Positions 14,674 to 23,749 of a stretch of DNA of 31,694 nt are shown piece after piece. The DNA is from Lachnospiraceae bacterium UBA1721. GTDB lineage: Bacteria > Bacillota > Clostridia > Lachnospirales > Lachnospiraceae. A program made the position numbers and the translations under genes. The stretch is taken from NCBI GenBank assembly GCA_002317155.1, contig DCIR01000043.1:1-31694 (forward strand), read 5' to 3'. Under the pieces are notes generated by a model. It saw nothing but the letters and a program-made list of their open reading frames with translations. It was not told where the DNA came from and ran no database searches. Position 1 is the first letter of the stretch; each line of letters begins with the position of its first letter.

Positions 14674-15674
14674 TTACCCATACCTTCTACAGAGTAAGCA
14701 ACACTCTGATAATTTGACTCTCTAAATACACGTCCAAGGCCTTCCGCTACAGTCACAATGGGGTCATCGGTTATATTAACCTTAAGACTGGTACCATTTG
14801 CAACACGCTCAACAAGATGATTAACCAAAGAAGCGCCACCAGTCATATAAATACCGTTGCGGTAAATATCCGCAGCGAGTTCCGGCGGAGTTCTCTCAAG
14901 TATCATCTTGATATTGTCAATAATAGTTGAAAAACAATCCTTAAGACACTTGTCTACAAGATCTGTGGGAATCTCACGTTCAACAGGAAGCCCCAGCATA
15001 ATATCTCTTCCGTAGACAAGAGCGCACTTACCTTCATTCTCAAGCTCTACCTGCGAGTTTTTAATAATCTCTGCAGTCTTATTGCCAATAAGCAGATTAA
15101 ACTCTTTTCTGACTGTCTGCTTGATACATTCATCAAACTTAAGTCCACCAACCTTAATAAGCTTACTTATAACAATTCCTCCGAGCGAAAGAACGGATAT
15201 CTCAGTAGTCTCATATCCTACATCAACAATCATAACGCCCTGTGAACTCTTAATGTCGAGGCCCATTCCAAGGCCGTCAAGTACAGCCTTATCCGCAACA
15301 AGAATTCTCTTTGCTTTTACATTGGCTTCCTTAAGAAGATCATAAAATGATCTCTTTTCAACATCGGTAATATCACTGGGAACAGCTATAACAAAATCTG
15401 CAGGCTTAAGAGAACCTCCCTGCAAATCGGCAATAAAATACCTGATAAGTGTCTCCATATTGTTGAGATCTGATATTACTCCGTTAATCAAAGGAAAAGA
15501 AACCTTTATATTTGCAGGAGCCTTCTCATACATTTCATATGCAGAATCTCCATATGCAAAAAGATTCTTTTTATTCTCGATAGCAATCATATTCTTCTGA
15601 ACCATGATGTTATCGTCGGCCAAAGAATAGATTTTTATATTATTTGTACCAAGGTCAATTCCAAACGCGTTCAT
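14670..15674 (-). CDS. mreB: MreB-like actin homologue, divergent active site
   Basis: A 334-residue actin-fold protein, first of mreBCD. The phosphate-1 loop GIDLGTNNIKIY, SLGGIVISKLIKVGG, LLIGNKTAE and YMTGGASL identify MreB/Mbl. MreB filaments steer wall synthesis along the inner membrane face. Two core motifs have drifted. The usual IEEPxAAAxGAG reads LVADKAVLDGLG (about 125-136), losing both Glu, one of which positions the attacking water in Caulobacter MreB. The usual DIGGGTT reads DVGYETT (151-157). Nucleotide hydrolysis may be slow or lost. Synteny makes it the operon's MreB; whether another MreB exists elsewhere is unknown. The gene lies 17 bases after radC. Confidence 0.9.
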   Translation of the reverse strand: MNAFGIDLGTNNIKIYSLADDNIMVQKNMIAIENKKNLFAYGDSAYEMYEKAPANIKVSFPLINGVISDLNNMETLIRYFIADLQGGSLKPADFVIAVPSDITDVEKRSFYDLLKEANVKAKRILVADKAVLDGLGMGLDIKSSQGVMIVDVGYETTEISVLSLGGIVISKLIKVGGLKFDECIKQTVRKEFNLLIGNKTAEIIKNSQVELENEGKCALVYGRDIMLGLPVEREIPTDLVDKCLKDCFSTIIDNIKMILERTPPELAADIYRNGIYMTGGASLVNHLVERVANGTSLKVNITDDPIVTVAEGLGRVFRESNYQSVAYSVEGMGK

Positions 15675-15691
15675 ACGCTGATAAATCCTTT

Positions 15692-16390
15692 CTAAAATGA
15701 ACAGTCAAGTAAATCGTGTTCACGAAAACTAAAATACCGATTGTCCCCAATCACAATATGATCAAGTAACTTTATTTCGAGCTTTTCACCCAGCTCTGCT
15801 ATAGCTTCTGTGAGCCGTATATCCGTATCACTCGGACTCGGGTCTCCACTTGGATGATTATGTAATAAAATTATGTAAACCGCCTTCATCCTCAGGCTTT
15901 CCAAAAAAACGGTGCGTGGCGACAGTAATGACTGATTGACACTGCCGACACTTAAAACCTTTTGAGAAATCAGACATCCTTTGGAATCTATAGCCGCCAA
16001 TATGACCTGCTCATATTCCAAATGTCTCATCTCTTCCATAAAATACTGCGCAACCGTTTCCGGTGCACATGCGTTAAATCCTGATTTAACACATTCTTTG
16101 TGCATCCTCATCGAAAGCTCTGCCAATGCTTTAAGCTTAACAGCCTTAACACTTCCGACTCCCTTGATATTTGCGAGGTCTTCCACCGAAACATCATATA
16201 AACCGATAAGCCCTTTACCGGTATTTGTTCCCAGCGCTAAAACCTCTCTCGCTATATCTAACGCAGACTTGTGTGCAGTACCTGTTCTGATAATAATTGC
16301 AAGCAATTCACTATCAGACATTGTTGCCGGGCCAAACCTCATAAATTTCTCATAAGGCATGTCCGAAGCATTAAAATTTGTATGATTCAT
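15692..16390 (-). CDS. radC: RadC/UPF0758 family JAB-domain protein
   Basis: A 232-residue protein with an N-terminal helix-hairpin-helix-like part (about 65-92, LANIKGVGSVKAVKLKAL) and a C-terminal JAB metalloprotease-like domain. The zinc-binding motif H177-N-H179-PSGDPSPSDT-D190 is complete. The gene was once linked to DNA repair, but its role is unproven. It commonly precedes mreB in Firmicutes. It starts at ATG 16390 with AAGGGAG close upstream and follows the lyase-like gene by 56 bases. Confidence 0.93.
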   Translation of the reverse strand: MNHTNFNASDMPYEKFMRFGPATMSDSELLAIIIRTGTAHKSALDIAREVLALGTNTGKGLIGLYDVSVEDLANIKGVGSVKAVKLKALAELSMRMHKECVKSGFNACAPETVAQYFMEEMRHLEYEQVILAAIDSKGCLISQKVLSVGSVNQSLLSPRTVFLESLRMKAVYIILLHNHPSGDPSPSDTDIRLTEAIAELGEKLEIKLLDHIVIGDNRYFSFREHDLLDCSF

Positions 16391-16446
16391 GTATCTCCCT
16401 TCGCCTTCTTCGGAGCGCAGAAATACAAATCAATCAAATAATTATT

Positions 16447-17733
16447 TTACCATAAAACAACCCCTATATCTACCAAGGATTGTAAAGATTTGAGTATACC
16501 AAGCTTGCCGTGAGGCCAGGTAAGACCACCCTGGAAATAGACAGCATAAGGAGGCTTAATGGGGCCATCCGCTGATAATTCTATTGACGAACCTGATACA
16601 AAATTACCCGCAGCCATAATTACCGGAGCATCATATCCGGGCATATCCCATGGAATAGGTGTTACATATGAATCAACGGGTGCCGCAGCCTGAATACCTC
16701 TGCAGAAGCCTTCCACAGCCTCGGCTTTTCCAAAAGTAATAGCCTGGATAATATCATGTCTTGACTCTGTACTGTTAGGGAGTACAGAAAATCCCAACTG
16801 TTCGTAAATATTAGCTGCAAAAATAGCTGTTTTAAGTGCAGATGCAGTTACTGTAGGAGAAAGGAATAATCCCTGGAAGAATGTTCCGAGAATTCCCAGT
16901 GAAGCTCCGACTTCTTTTCCAAGTCCCGGAGAAGTAAGTCTGTAAGCTGCATTCTCTACGCACTCTTTTTTACCGGCAATATATCCTCCGATCGGAGCAA
17001 GTCCACCACCCGGATTTTTAATGAGTGATCCTACAACCATATCAGCACCTACGTCAGTAGGCTCAATAGTCTCTACAAATTCACCATAGCAGTTATCAAC
17101 CATGCATATAACATCAGGCTTAACGCTCTTAATAAAGCTTACAAGCTCACCAATTTCAGTAACTGATAAGGTATGTCTGGTCTGATATCCCTTAGACCTC
17201 TGAATAGTTACCAAATGTGTTCTTTCGTTAATAGCAGCTCTGATTCCTTCCCAGTCAAATCCTCCATCAGGAAGTAAATCAACCTGCGCATATGTAATAC
17301 CGTACTCAGCTAAAGAACCCTTAGAAGGTCTGATGCCTATAACTTCCTCAAGAGTATCATAGGGCTTACCTACAGGTGAAAGGAGCTCCTGTCCGGGGCG
17401 CAGATTACTCATAAGAGCAAGAGCCAGCGCATGCGTTCCACAGGTAATCTGAGGTCTTACAAGTGCATCCTCAGTATGGAAAATATCAGCATATACAGCT
17501 TCAAGCTTTTCTCTGCCAAGATCGTTATATCCATAACCGGTTGTACCATGAAGACATGCTTCACTCACCTGATTTTTCTGAAGAGCCATCAAAACCTTCA
17601 TCTGATTATATTCAGCCACTTCATCAATTTTAGCAAATCTCTCTTTTAATTTAGCAGCAATCTCTTCACCAAACTCAGCTGTTTTCTGAGTAATTCCAAG
17701 ATTCTTATACATTTCCAATAATTCTTTGTTCAT
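16447..17733 (-). CDS. Methionine gamma-lyase-family PLP protein (YnbB / aluminum-resistance type)
   Basis: A 428-residue PLP enzyme of the Cys/Met-metabolism fold, in the branch called aluminum resistance protein or YnbB (PF06838). The PLP lysine is probably K239 in VVGSLIKNPGGG. Other family marks are QITCGTHALALAL near the N-terminus, VDNCYGEFVE before the lysine and the C-terminal GGLTWPHGKLGI. A carbon-sulphur lyase reaction is inferred from the fold only; substrate and physiological role are not established. It starts three bases after the miaA stop. In Bacillus subtilis the related ynbB also lies downstream of miaA, but with hfq and other genes between. Confidence 0.88.
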   Translation of the reverse strand: MNKELLEMYKNLGITQKTAEFGEEIAAKLKERFAKIDEVAEYNQMKVLMALQKNQVSEACLHGTTGYGYNDLGREKLEAVYADIFHTEDALVRPQITCGTHALALALMSNLRPGQELLSPVGKPYDTLEEVIGIRPSKGSLAEYGITYAQVDLLPDGGFDWEGIRAAINERTHLVTIQRSKGYQTRHTLSVTEIGELVSFIKSVKPDVICMVDNCYGEFVETIEPTDVGADMVVGSLIKNPGGGLAPIGGYIAGKKECVENAAYRLTSPGLGKEVGASLGILGTFFQGLFLSPTVTASALKTAIFAANIYEQLGFSVLPNSTESRHDIIQAITFGKAEAVEGFCRGIQAAAPVDSYVTPIPWDMPGYDAPVIMAAGNFVSGSSIELSADGPIKPPYAVYFQGGLTWPHGKLGILKSLQSLVDIGVVLW

Positions 17734-17736
17734 GAC

Positions 17737-18681
17737 TTAATCCTTCAATTCCTTACATTTTTCTATAATAAAATCAAGCATTCGCTTATCATCATAATCA
17801 AAATTAGGCTTATTTACCCATATGGTATCTTTTTCTCTTCTAAACCATGTAAGCTGTCTTTTGGCAAAATGTCTTGTCTGAAGCTTGATTTGAAATATAG
17901 CTTCATCAAGATCACAATCGCCGTACAGATAATCCATTATCTGCCTGTAGCCTAATGATTGCATAGATATGGCATCTCGTGACAAGCCGGAATCCTTAAG
18001 ACTCTTTACTTCATCCACAAGCCCATCCTTAACCATTATATCTACTCTTTTATCTATTCTCTCATACAGCTTATCCCTGTCATCATTTAAGACAAAATAC
18101 TTATATGCATAGGGCGACTCTTTATCTTTTTCAGCTGCATTATGCTCAGAAATCTTTTTCCCCGTAACCTGATAATACTCCAGTGCTCTAATAACACGTT
18201 TTAAGTTACCTGCCGGAATAGCTTCTGCTGATTCGGGATCTATTGCCCTAAGCTTATCGTGCATAGCTTCATTTCCTATTTGTGAAGCCTCTTTCTCCAA
18301 GCTTTCTCTTATCTGCGGATTGCTCTCCCCTGAAGAAAAATCAACATCCTTTAAGACAGCCTGAATATAAAAGCCTGTTCCACCGGCAAGAATAGGGATA
18401 TGTCCGTTTGCATGAACCTTATCTATTGCCGCTTTTACCATATCCTTAAAAGCCGCAACATTAAAATCTTCATCCGGCTCAAGAACATCGATAAGATGAT
18501 GCGTCACTCCATCCATCTCTTCTTTTGTAATCTTGGCAGATCCAATATCTAATTTTTTATACACCTGCACGGAATCTGCCGAAATAATCTCTGCATCTAA
18601 TGCCTTTGCCAGATTAATTGACAAAGCAGTCTTACCGACGGCAGTAGGTCCTGCAAGCACAATAAGTGTTTTCTTATCCAT
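17737..18681 (-). CDS. miaA: tRNA dimethylallyltransferase MiaA
   Basis: A 314-residue enzyme that adds a dimethylallyl group to N6 of A37 in tRNAs reading UNN codons. The P-loop AGPTAVGKT is at 11-19. ISADSVQVYKKLDIGSAK contains the catalytic Asp region, and LAGGTGFYIQAVL and the C-terminal TRHFAKRQLTWFR are typical. Its product i6A is the substrate of MiaB, encoded 5 kb upstream in the same transcription direction. It lies 13 bases after mutL and 3 before the lyase-like gene. There is no hfq behind it. Confidence 0.97.
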   Translation of the reverse strand: MDKKTLIVLAGPTAVGKTALSINLAKALDAEIISADSVQVYKKLDIGSAKITKEEMDGVTHHLIDVLEPDEDFNVAAFKDMVKAAIDKVHANGHIPILAGGTGFYIQAVLKDVDFSSGESNPQIRESLEKEASQIGNEAMHDKLRAIDPESAEAIPAGNLKRVIRALEYYQVTGKKISEHNAAEKDKESPYAYKYFVLNDDRDKLYERIDKRVDIMVKDGLVDEVKSLKDSGLSRDAISMQSLGYRQIMDYLYGDCDLDEAIFQIKLQTRHFAKRQLTWFRREKDTIWVNKPNFDYDDKRMLDFIIEKCKELKD

Positions 18682-18694
18682 ATACTTATCTGAA

Positions 18695-20854
18695 TCAGGT
18701 TACAATTCTCTTAAATTTCTTTTCCATCTCAGTTTCCGACATTATGATAATAGTCGGTCTTCCATGAGGGCAATTATACGGATTATCAAGCTCAAGCAAT
18801 TCATCTATAAGTGCTTCAGCTTCAGCCAGCGAAAGCTTGTCTCCGCCCTTAACAGAAGCCTTGCAGGCCATATCAGCAATCTTTTCTTCGATTGACAAAT
18901 AGCTTCCCCTGCTGTTGCCTTCAGCCAGCTCATCCAACACTGCCAAAAACAGTTCTCTGTCATTATGTCTGTATAAATCTACCGGGACTGCACGAATTGC
19001 ATATTCGTTACCACCGAAGAAATCAATCTCAAATCCAAGATTTTTGAAAGCTTCCTCGTTTTCCTTAAATACAGCCTCTTCCTTACCTGACAATGACACA
19101 ATTATTGGAGGTAAAATGTTTTGCGATGCTACTTCCTTAGCCATAAATCGCTTCATCATTCGCTCATAATTTACTTTTTCATGAGCGGCATGCTGATCGA
19201 TTATAAACATTTTACGTTCATACTGAACTATCCAGTATGTATCGAATACCTGACCTATAATTTTATACTTTGCCTTGTTTTCCTTGGTCAGAATCTTTTC
19301 ATCAAAAAGGTTGGTCTGTTCGTATTTTACTTCAGGCTGAGGCTGCTTAATTTCCGGCTCAATTTCTTTATTGTCAGCTGTCTCAGATTTTATTACAGCT
19401 TTCGCCGCTATATCTGCTTCACTTCGCACATCATTGACTACACTGGCAGGAGCTTGCTGATTATCAGTAGTTTGCTGATTAACTGTAATTTGCTCACCAA
19501 CCGTAGTTTGCTGATCTCCAGTGGTTTGTTGATTAGTCGTATTTATCGTCTCATCTACAAAGAAATCTTCCTCTTCAGCCACAGCATTATTATTGATATC
19601 AGCTACCACACCATTCTCGGAAGTCTTGACCTCAATCATCTTTTCTTCAACAAAGTTCGCCGTCTGAGCCTTCAGCCTCTCATTACGGGCAATAACCTTT
19701 TCATACAGCGCAGAATTTTGAAGTGCCGTAGGCTTAATATCACCCGGCTGCTGTACACGACTTCTCTCAAACGGTTCAGGATTCTTACCGCTCCTCGCTT
19801 CTTTAAGAGCTTCCCTCTCAGCCTTTTTAATCTCAGACTGCTTATCAAGCACATGACCGGGAATCATTTCATGATTCTTTAAGGCTTCATATACAGCAGC
19901 TGAAATAGTCGCAAAAAAAGCAGGTCCATCAGAGAATCTAACATCCATTTTCGTAGGATGAACATTGACATCTACATTTCCCGGCTCAACCTGTATATGC
20001 AAAAAACAAACAGGGAACTTATGAAGCATAAGATGTTCTCTAAATCCTTCCTCTATCGCTTTTGCAATAACATTGCTTTTAATAAATCTGCCGTTAATAT
20101 AATAAACTTCAAAATTTCTGTTGGATCTTACCTGTTCAGGCTTTCCCAGGAATCCGTGAATAGCTATTCCATCCTTGTACACATTTATAGGAATTAAGGC
20201 ATTAGCTAATTCTCTACCGTATATTCTGTATATAACCTCTTTAAGATCTCCGTTACCTGATGTATGAAACTTTATCTGCGAGTTAATCTTTAGCTGAACC
20301 GATATATCAGGCCTTGAAAGTGCAAGATGCTCCATCAGGTCAGTAATATAACTGCCTTCAGCTGCCGCCGATTTAAGAAACTTTTTTCTGACAGGAGTAT
20401 TGAAAAAGATATTACGCACAATCATCGTTGTACCCGTAGGCGCACCGATTTCTTCGTAGCTGCTTTCTTCAGCTCCCTCGAGGCACATTCTGACTCCGGT
20501 AACGGCCTCCTCAGTCTTAGTAATGATTTCCAATTGTGAAACTGCCGCTATACTGGACAATGCTTCACCTCTAAAACCAAGACTCATTACCATACCAAGG
20601 TCATCAGCCGATGCAATTTTACTGGTAGCATGTCTTAAGAATGCTGTTCTTATTTCTTTTGCTTCAATACCGCAACCGTTGTCAGTAACACGGATAAAAT
20701 CAATTCCACCGTTTTTTATCTCAACTGTTACTGCAGTGGCTTTTGCATCAATAGAATTTTCCACAAGCTCTTTAACTATGCTCGATGGTCTTTCTACAAC
20801 TTCGCCCGCTGCTATCTGATCAATTGTCGCACTGTCTAAGACCTTAATAGACAT
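18695..20854 (-). CDS. mutL: DNA mismatch repair protein MutL (endonuclease type)
   Basis: A 719-residue protein. The N-terminal GHKL ATPase shows ELVENSIDAKAT, DNGCGIE, RHATSKI and GFRGEALSSIAAV. The C-terminal domain carries the nicking-endonuclease motif DQHAAHEKVNYE (about 551-562) and CPHGRP, so it is the latent endonuclease form of bacteria lacking MutH. MutS bound to a mismatch recruits it to nick the new strand. The linker (about 340-530) is long and holds five hexapeptide units of NQQTTx type at 441-470. The ATG directly follows the mutS stop with no gap, so the pair is coupled. Confidence 0.97.
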   Translation of the reverse strand: MSIKVLDSATIDQIAAGEVVERPSSIVKELVENSIDAKATAVTVEIKNGGIDFIRVTDNGCGIEAKEIRTAFLRHATSKIASADDLGMVMSLGFRGEALSSIAAVSQLEIITKTEEAVTGVRMCLEGAEESSYEEIGAPTGTTMIVRNIFFNTPVRKKFLKSAAAEGSYITDLMEHLALSRPDISVQLKINSQIKFHTSGNGDLKEVIYRIYGRELANALIPINVYKDGIAIHGFLGKPEQVRSNRNFEVYYINGRFIKSNVIAKAIEEGFREHLMLHKFPVCFLHIQVEPGNVDVNVHPTKMDVRFSDGPAFFATISAAVYEALKNHEMIPGHVLDKQSEIKKAEREALKEARSGKNPEPFERSRVQQPGDIKPTALQNSALYEKVIARNERLKAQTANFVEEKMIEVKTSENGVVADINNNAVAEEEDFFVDETINTTNQQTTGDQQTTVGEQITVNQQTTDNQQAPASVVNDVRSEADIAAKAVIKSETADNKEIEPEIKQPQPEVKYEQTNLFDEKILTKENKAKYKIIGQVFDTYWIVQYERKMFIIDQHAAHEKVNYERMMKRFMAKEVASQNILPPIIVSLSGKEEAVFKENEEAFKNLGFEIDFFGGNEYAIRAVPVDLYRHNDRELFLAVLDELAEGNSRGSYLSIEEKIADMACKASVKGGDKLSLAEAEALIDELLELDNPYNCPHGRPTIIIMSETEMEKKFKRIVT
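19445..19534 (-). repeat. Five 18-base tandem units in the MutL linker
   Basis: Residues 441-470 read as NQQTTG, DQQTTV, GEQITV, NQQTTD and NQQAPA, encoded by five degenerate 18-base units. The stretch lies in the disordered linker between ATPase and endonuclease domains, where length variation is tolerated. Confidence 0.85.
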
Positions 20855-23545
20855 TTAATTCTCCTCGAGTTTATATCTGTTTTTAAGCTTATTCTGCAGC
20901 TTATAAAGAGTATTAAGGGCATCAAGCGGTGTAAGTGTAGTAATCTCAACATCCATAAGCTCTTTTAACACATCCTCATCGGATACTGTTTCAAAGAAAC
21001 TCATCTGTCCGAGATCAACCTCGTCAAGATGCTTTACCTTTTGCTTGTTTTTTCCGTCTCCACCATTGTCTACACTGATTGCCTGAATCTTCTCGGTAAT
21101 ATCATTATCCTGAAGCTGCGCCGCAATCACCTTAGCTCTGTCAATAACCATCTCAGGCACACCTGCAAGTTTAGCTACCTGAATACCATAGCTTCTGTCT
21201 GCTCCGCCCTTAACTATTTTTCTTAAAAAGACAATATCGTCTCCGGACTCTCTTACTGCGATACAATAGTTATTTACATTATTCATCTTACCCTCAAGCT
21301 CAGTAAGTTCATGATAATGAGTCGCAAAAAGAGTTCTTGCTCCTAGGATTTTAGTATTACTAATATGCTCAACAACAGCCCACGCAATAGATAATCCGTC
21401 AAAGGTTGATGTTCCTCTTCCGATCTCATCGAGAATCAGAAGGCTCTTAGGTGTAGCGTTTCGTAAAATATTAGAAACCTCATTCATCTCAACCATGAAT
21501 GTAGACTGTCCACTGGCAAGATCGTCTGATGCGCCTACTCGTGTAAATATACGGTCTACTATACCGATATTGGCACTTCTGGCAGGTACAAAACATCCTA
21601 TTTGAGCAAGCAGTACAATAAGCGCTGTTTGTCTCATGTAAGTAGATTTACCTGCCATATTAGGGCCGGTAATAATACTTATGCAGTTATTCTTTGTATC
21701 AAGGAAAGTGTCATTTTCGACAAACAATCCATTATTGATCATCTGCTCGACAACCGGATGGCGACCATCCTTAATATCGATAACACCCTTTTCATTTAAC
21801 TTAGGTCTGACATATCTGTTCTTCTCGGACACAAATGCCAATGAACAGAGCATATCAAGCTCAGCTATAGCCTTCGCCGTTCTCTGTATGCGTTCGATTT
21901 CTGCCGCAATAGCATCTCTTATATTGCAAAACAGCTCATGCTCAAGTGCGACTAATTTATCCTCAGAATTAAGAATCGCATCCTCTAATTCTTTAAGCTT
22001 ATCAGTGGTAAATCTCTCTGCATTCGTAAGAGTCTGTCTGCGAATAAAGTAATCCGGCACCTGATCCTTATATGAGTTGGTTACCTCAAAGTAATAACCA
22101 AAGGCCTTATGATATTTGACCTTAAGTGTCTTAAGTCCGGTTTTTTCTCTCTCTTCTTCTTCATATGCAGAGAGCCATCCCTTACCTTCAACCTTGACGC
22201 TTCTTAATCTGTCGATATCATCATCAAAGCCATCCTTGATGATATCTCCCTCATGCACGGTTATAGGCGCATCTTCATTGATTGCAGCTTCGATTAATGA
22301 TGAAATATCCTCCAGTCCGTCAATACGCTCTCTTAATTCTCCCAAAAGAGCATTTTGAGTCATGTCCTCAAGTACTGCACGAATACCGGGAAGCATTGAC
22401 AATGAGCTCTTAAACGCCAAAAGATCACGTGGATTGGCTGTCTTATAGGATACTCTTGCAAGGAGTCTCTCAAGATCATATATGGGATTCATATATTCTC
22501 TTATCTCATCTCTGGCAATCGTATTACCGTTCAAAGTCTCAAGAGCATCAAGTCTGGAATTCATATCGGTAACATTGATAAGAGGCTGCTCAAGTGCAGA
22601 ACGAAGCATTCTTCCGCCCATTGCCGTTTTAGTCTTATCAAGAACCCATAATAACGATCCTCTCTTTTGCTTTTCACGAAGTGTCTCTGTAAGTTCAAGA
22701 TTTCTTCTGGTTGAAGAATCTATCAGCATATATCTGCTTGCCAGATAAGGAGTAATATGTGTTATATGTCCAAGCTCAGTCATCTGTGTATCATACAGAT
22801 ACTTAAGCAATGCGCCTGACGCAACCAGACCTATCGGAAAATCATCGACTCCAAGACCGATTAATGTATTTACATGAAAATGCTTCTGAAGAATCTGTCT
22901 GCATGAATTGTCATCAAAAATATGAGCCTCAAGAACACTTACCGGAAGATGCAATCTTTCCTTAAGACCTTCGATATCCTCACCACTCATCAGATAAGCT
23001 TCATTACAAATAATCTCACTGGGTTCATATTTCATAATCTCATCTCGAAGCTTGGTAAGATCATCAACCTCCGAAAGGAAAAAGTCACCCGTAGATACAT
23101 CCGCGACAGCAATTCCTATCTTGTTCTCCGTATAGAATACGCAGAAACAGTAATTATTTCGATTGGCTTCGAGAGTCTGCATATTGGTATTGGTACCTGG
23201 AGTTACAATTCTTATAACTTCACGCTTCACAAGTCCTTTAGCCATTTTAGGATCTTCGACCTGTTCACAGATAGCTACCTTATAGCCCCTTGATACAAGT
23301 CTCGGAAGATAGCTGTCCACAGCATGATAAGGAATACCACACATAGGTGCACGTTCTTCCATACCACATGCTTTGCCTGTCAAGGTAAGTTCAAGCTCCT
23401 TTGATACAATTTCAGCATCCTTAAAGAACATCTCGTAGAAATCTCCGAGACGATAAAACAAAATACAATCCTTGTATTGCTGCTTAGTCTCAAGATACTT
23501 TTGCATCATAGGTGTAACTTCTGAAATCTCGGGAATGTCAGACAT
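20855..23545 (-). CDS. mutS: DNA mismatch recognition ATPase MutS
   Basis: An 896-residue MutS1 protein. The mispair-binding Phe-x-Glu is in FYRLGDFYEMF (about residues 30-40, mismatch domain I). Connector, lever and clamp domains follow. The ATPase has Walker A ITGPNMAGKSTYMRQ (about 625-632), DEIGRGTSTFDG and FATHYHELTE. The C-terminal helices are present. It starts mismatch repair by clamping on mispairs and recruiting MutL, the next gene. The ATG at 23545 has GGCAGGAG upstream. It is separated from miaB by 204 bases that contain a hairpin, so it may begin its own transcript, although I find no convincing promoter. Confidence 0.98.
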   Translation of the reverse strand: MSDIPEISEVTPMMQKYLETKQQYKDCILFYRLGDFYEMFFKDAEIVSKELELTLTGKACGMEERAPMCGIPYHAVDSYLPRLVSRGYKVAICEQVEDPKMAKGLVKREVIRIVTPGTNTNMQTLEANRNNYCFCVFYTENKIGIAVADVSTGDFFLSEVDDLTKLRDEIMKYEPSEIICNEAYLMSGEDIEGLKERLHLPVSVLEAHIFDDNSCRQILQKHFHVNTLIGLGVDDFPIGLVASGALLKYLYDTQMTELGHITHITPYLASRYMLIDSSTRRNLELTETLREKQKRGSLLWVLDKTKTAMGGRMLRSALEQPLINVTDMNSRLDALETLNGNTIARDEIREYMNPIYDLERLLARVSYKTANPRDLLAFKSSLSMLPGIRAVLEDMTQNALLGELRERIDGLEDISSLIEAAINEDAPITVHEGDIIKDGFDDDIDRLRSVKVEGKGWLSAYEEEEREKTGLKTLKVKYHKAFGYYFEVTNSYKDQVPDYFIRRQTLTNAERFTTDKLKELEDAILNSEDKLVALEHELFCNIRDAIAAEIERIQRTAKAIAELDMLCSLAFVSEKNRYVRPKLNEKGVIDIKDGRHPVVEQMINNGLFVENDTFLDTKNNCISIITGPNMAGKSTYMRQTALIVLLAQIGCFVPARSANIGIVDRIFTRVGASDDLASGQSTFMVEMNEVSNILRNATPKSLLILDEIGRGTSTFDGLSIAWAVVEHISNTKILGARTLFATHYHELTELEGKMNNVNNYCIAVRESGDDIVFLRKIVKGGADRSYGIQVAKLAGVPEMVIDRAKVIAAQLQDNDITEKIQAISVDNGGDGKNKQKVKHLDEVDLGQMSFFETVSDEDVLKELMDVEITTLTPLDALNTLYKLQNKLKNRYKLEEN

Positions 23546-23607
23546 AAAATCTCCTGCCTTAATACATATTTTAAGCGCCTCAAATATAAAACGCTTGACC
23601 TAAACTA

Positions 23608-23655
23608 AAAATAACTATGCATATGCTTATTAAAAAGCGCATACATAGTTATTTT
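23608..23655 (-). terminator. Hairpin terminator between miaB and mutS
   Basis: AAAATAACTATG (23655-23644) and CATAGTTATTTT (23619-23608) form a perfect 12-bp stem, extendable inward by TATGC/GCATA with a two-base bulge. On the minus strand the right arm runs into TTATTTTTAG, a T-rich tail. It begins about 95 bases after the miaB stop. The arms are near-symmetric, so it could act in both directions. Confidence 0.6.
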
Positions 23656-23749
23656 ATCTCAAATCGCTATTATTGTACAGAAATTACGCTTCCATTAATT
23701 GACAAAAAGAATCATTAACAGAGCTTGTTTTTCTATGTTTCCGATACAA

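Noticed and set aside
19121..19882. A 253-codon plus-strand open frame opposite mutL
   Set aside because: It is a shadow of the MutL linker, Leu/Ile/Ser-rich with no recognisable motif, while the minus frame carries full MutL signatures.
23656..23749. Promoter for mutS with TACAAT near 23670-23680
   Set aside because: No acceptable -35 at 16-18 bases was found, and the hairpin at 23608-23655 lies downstream of it.
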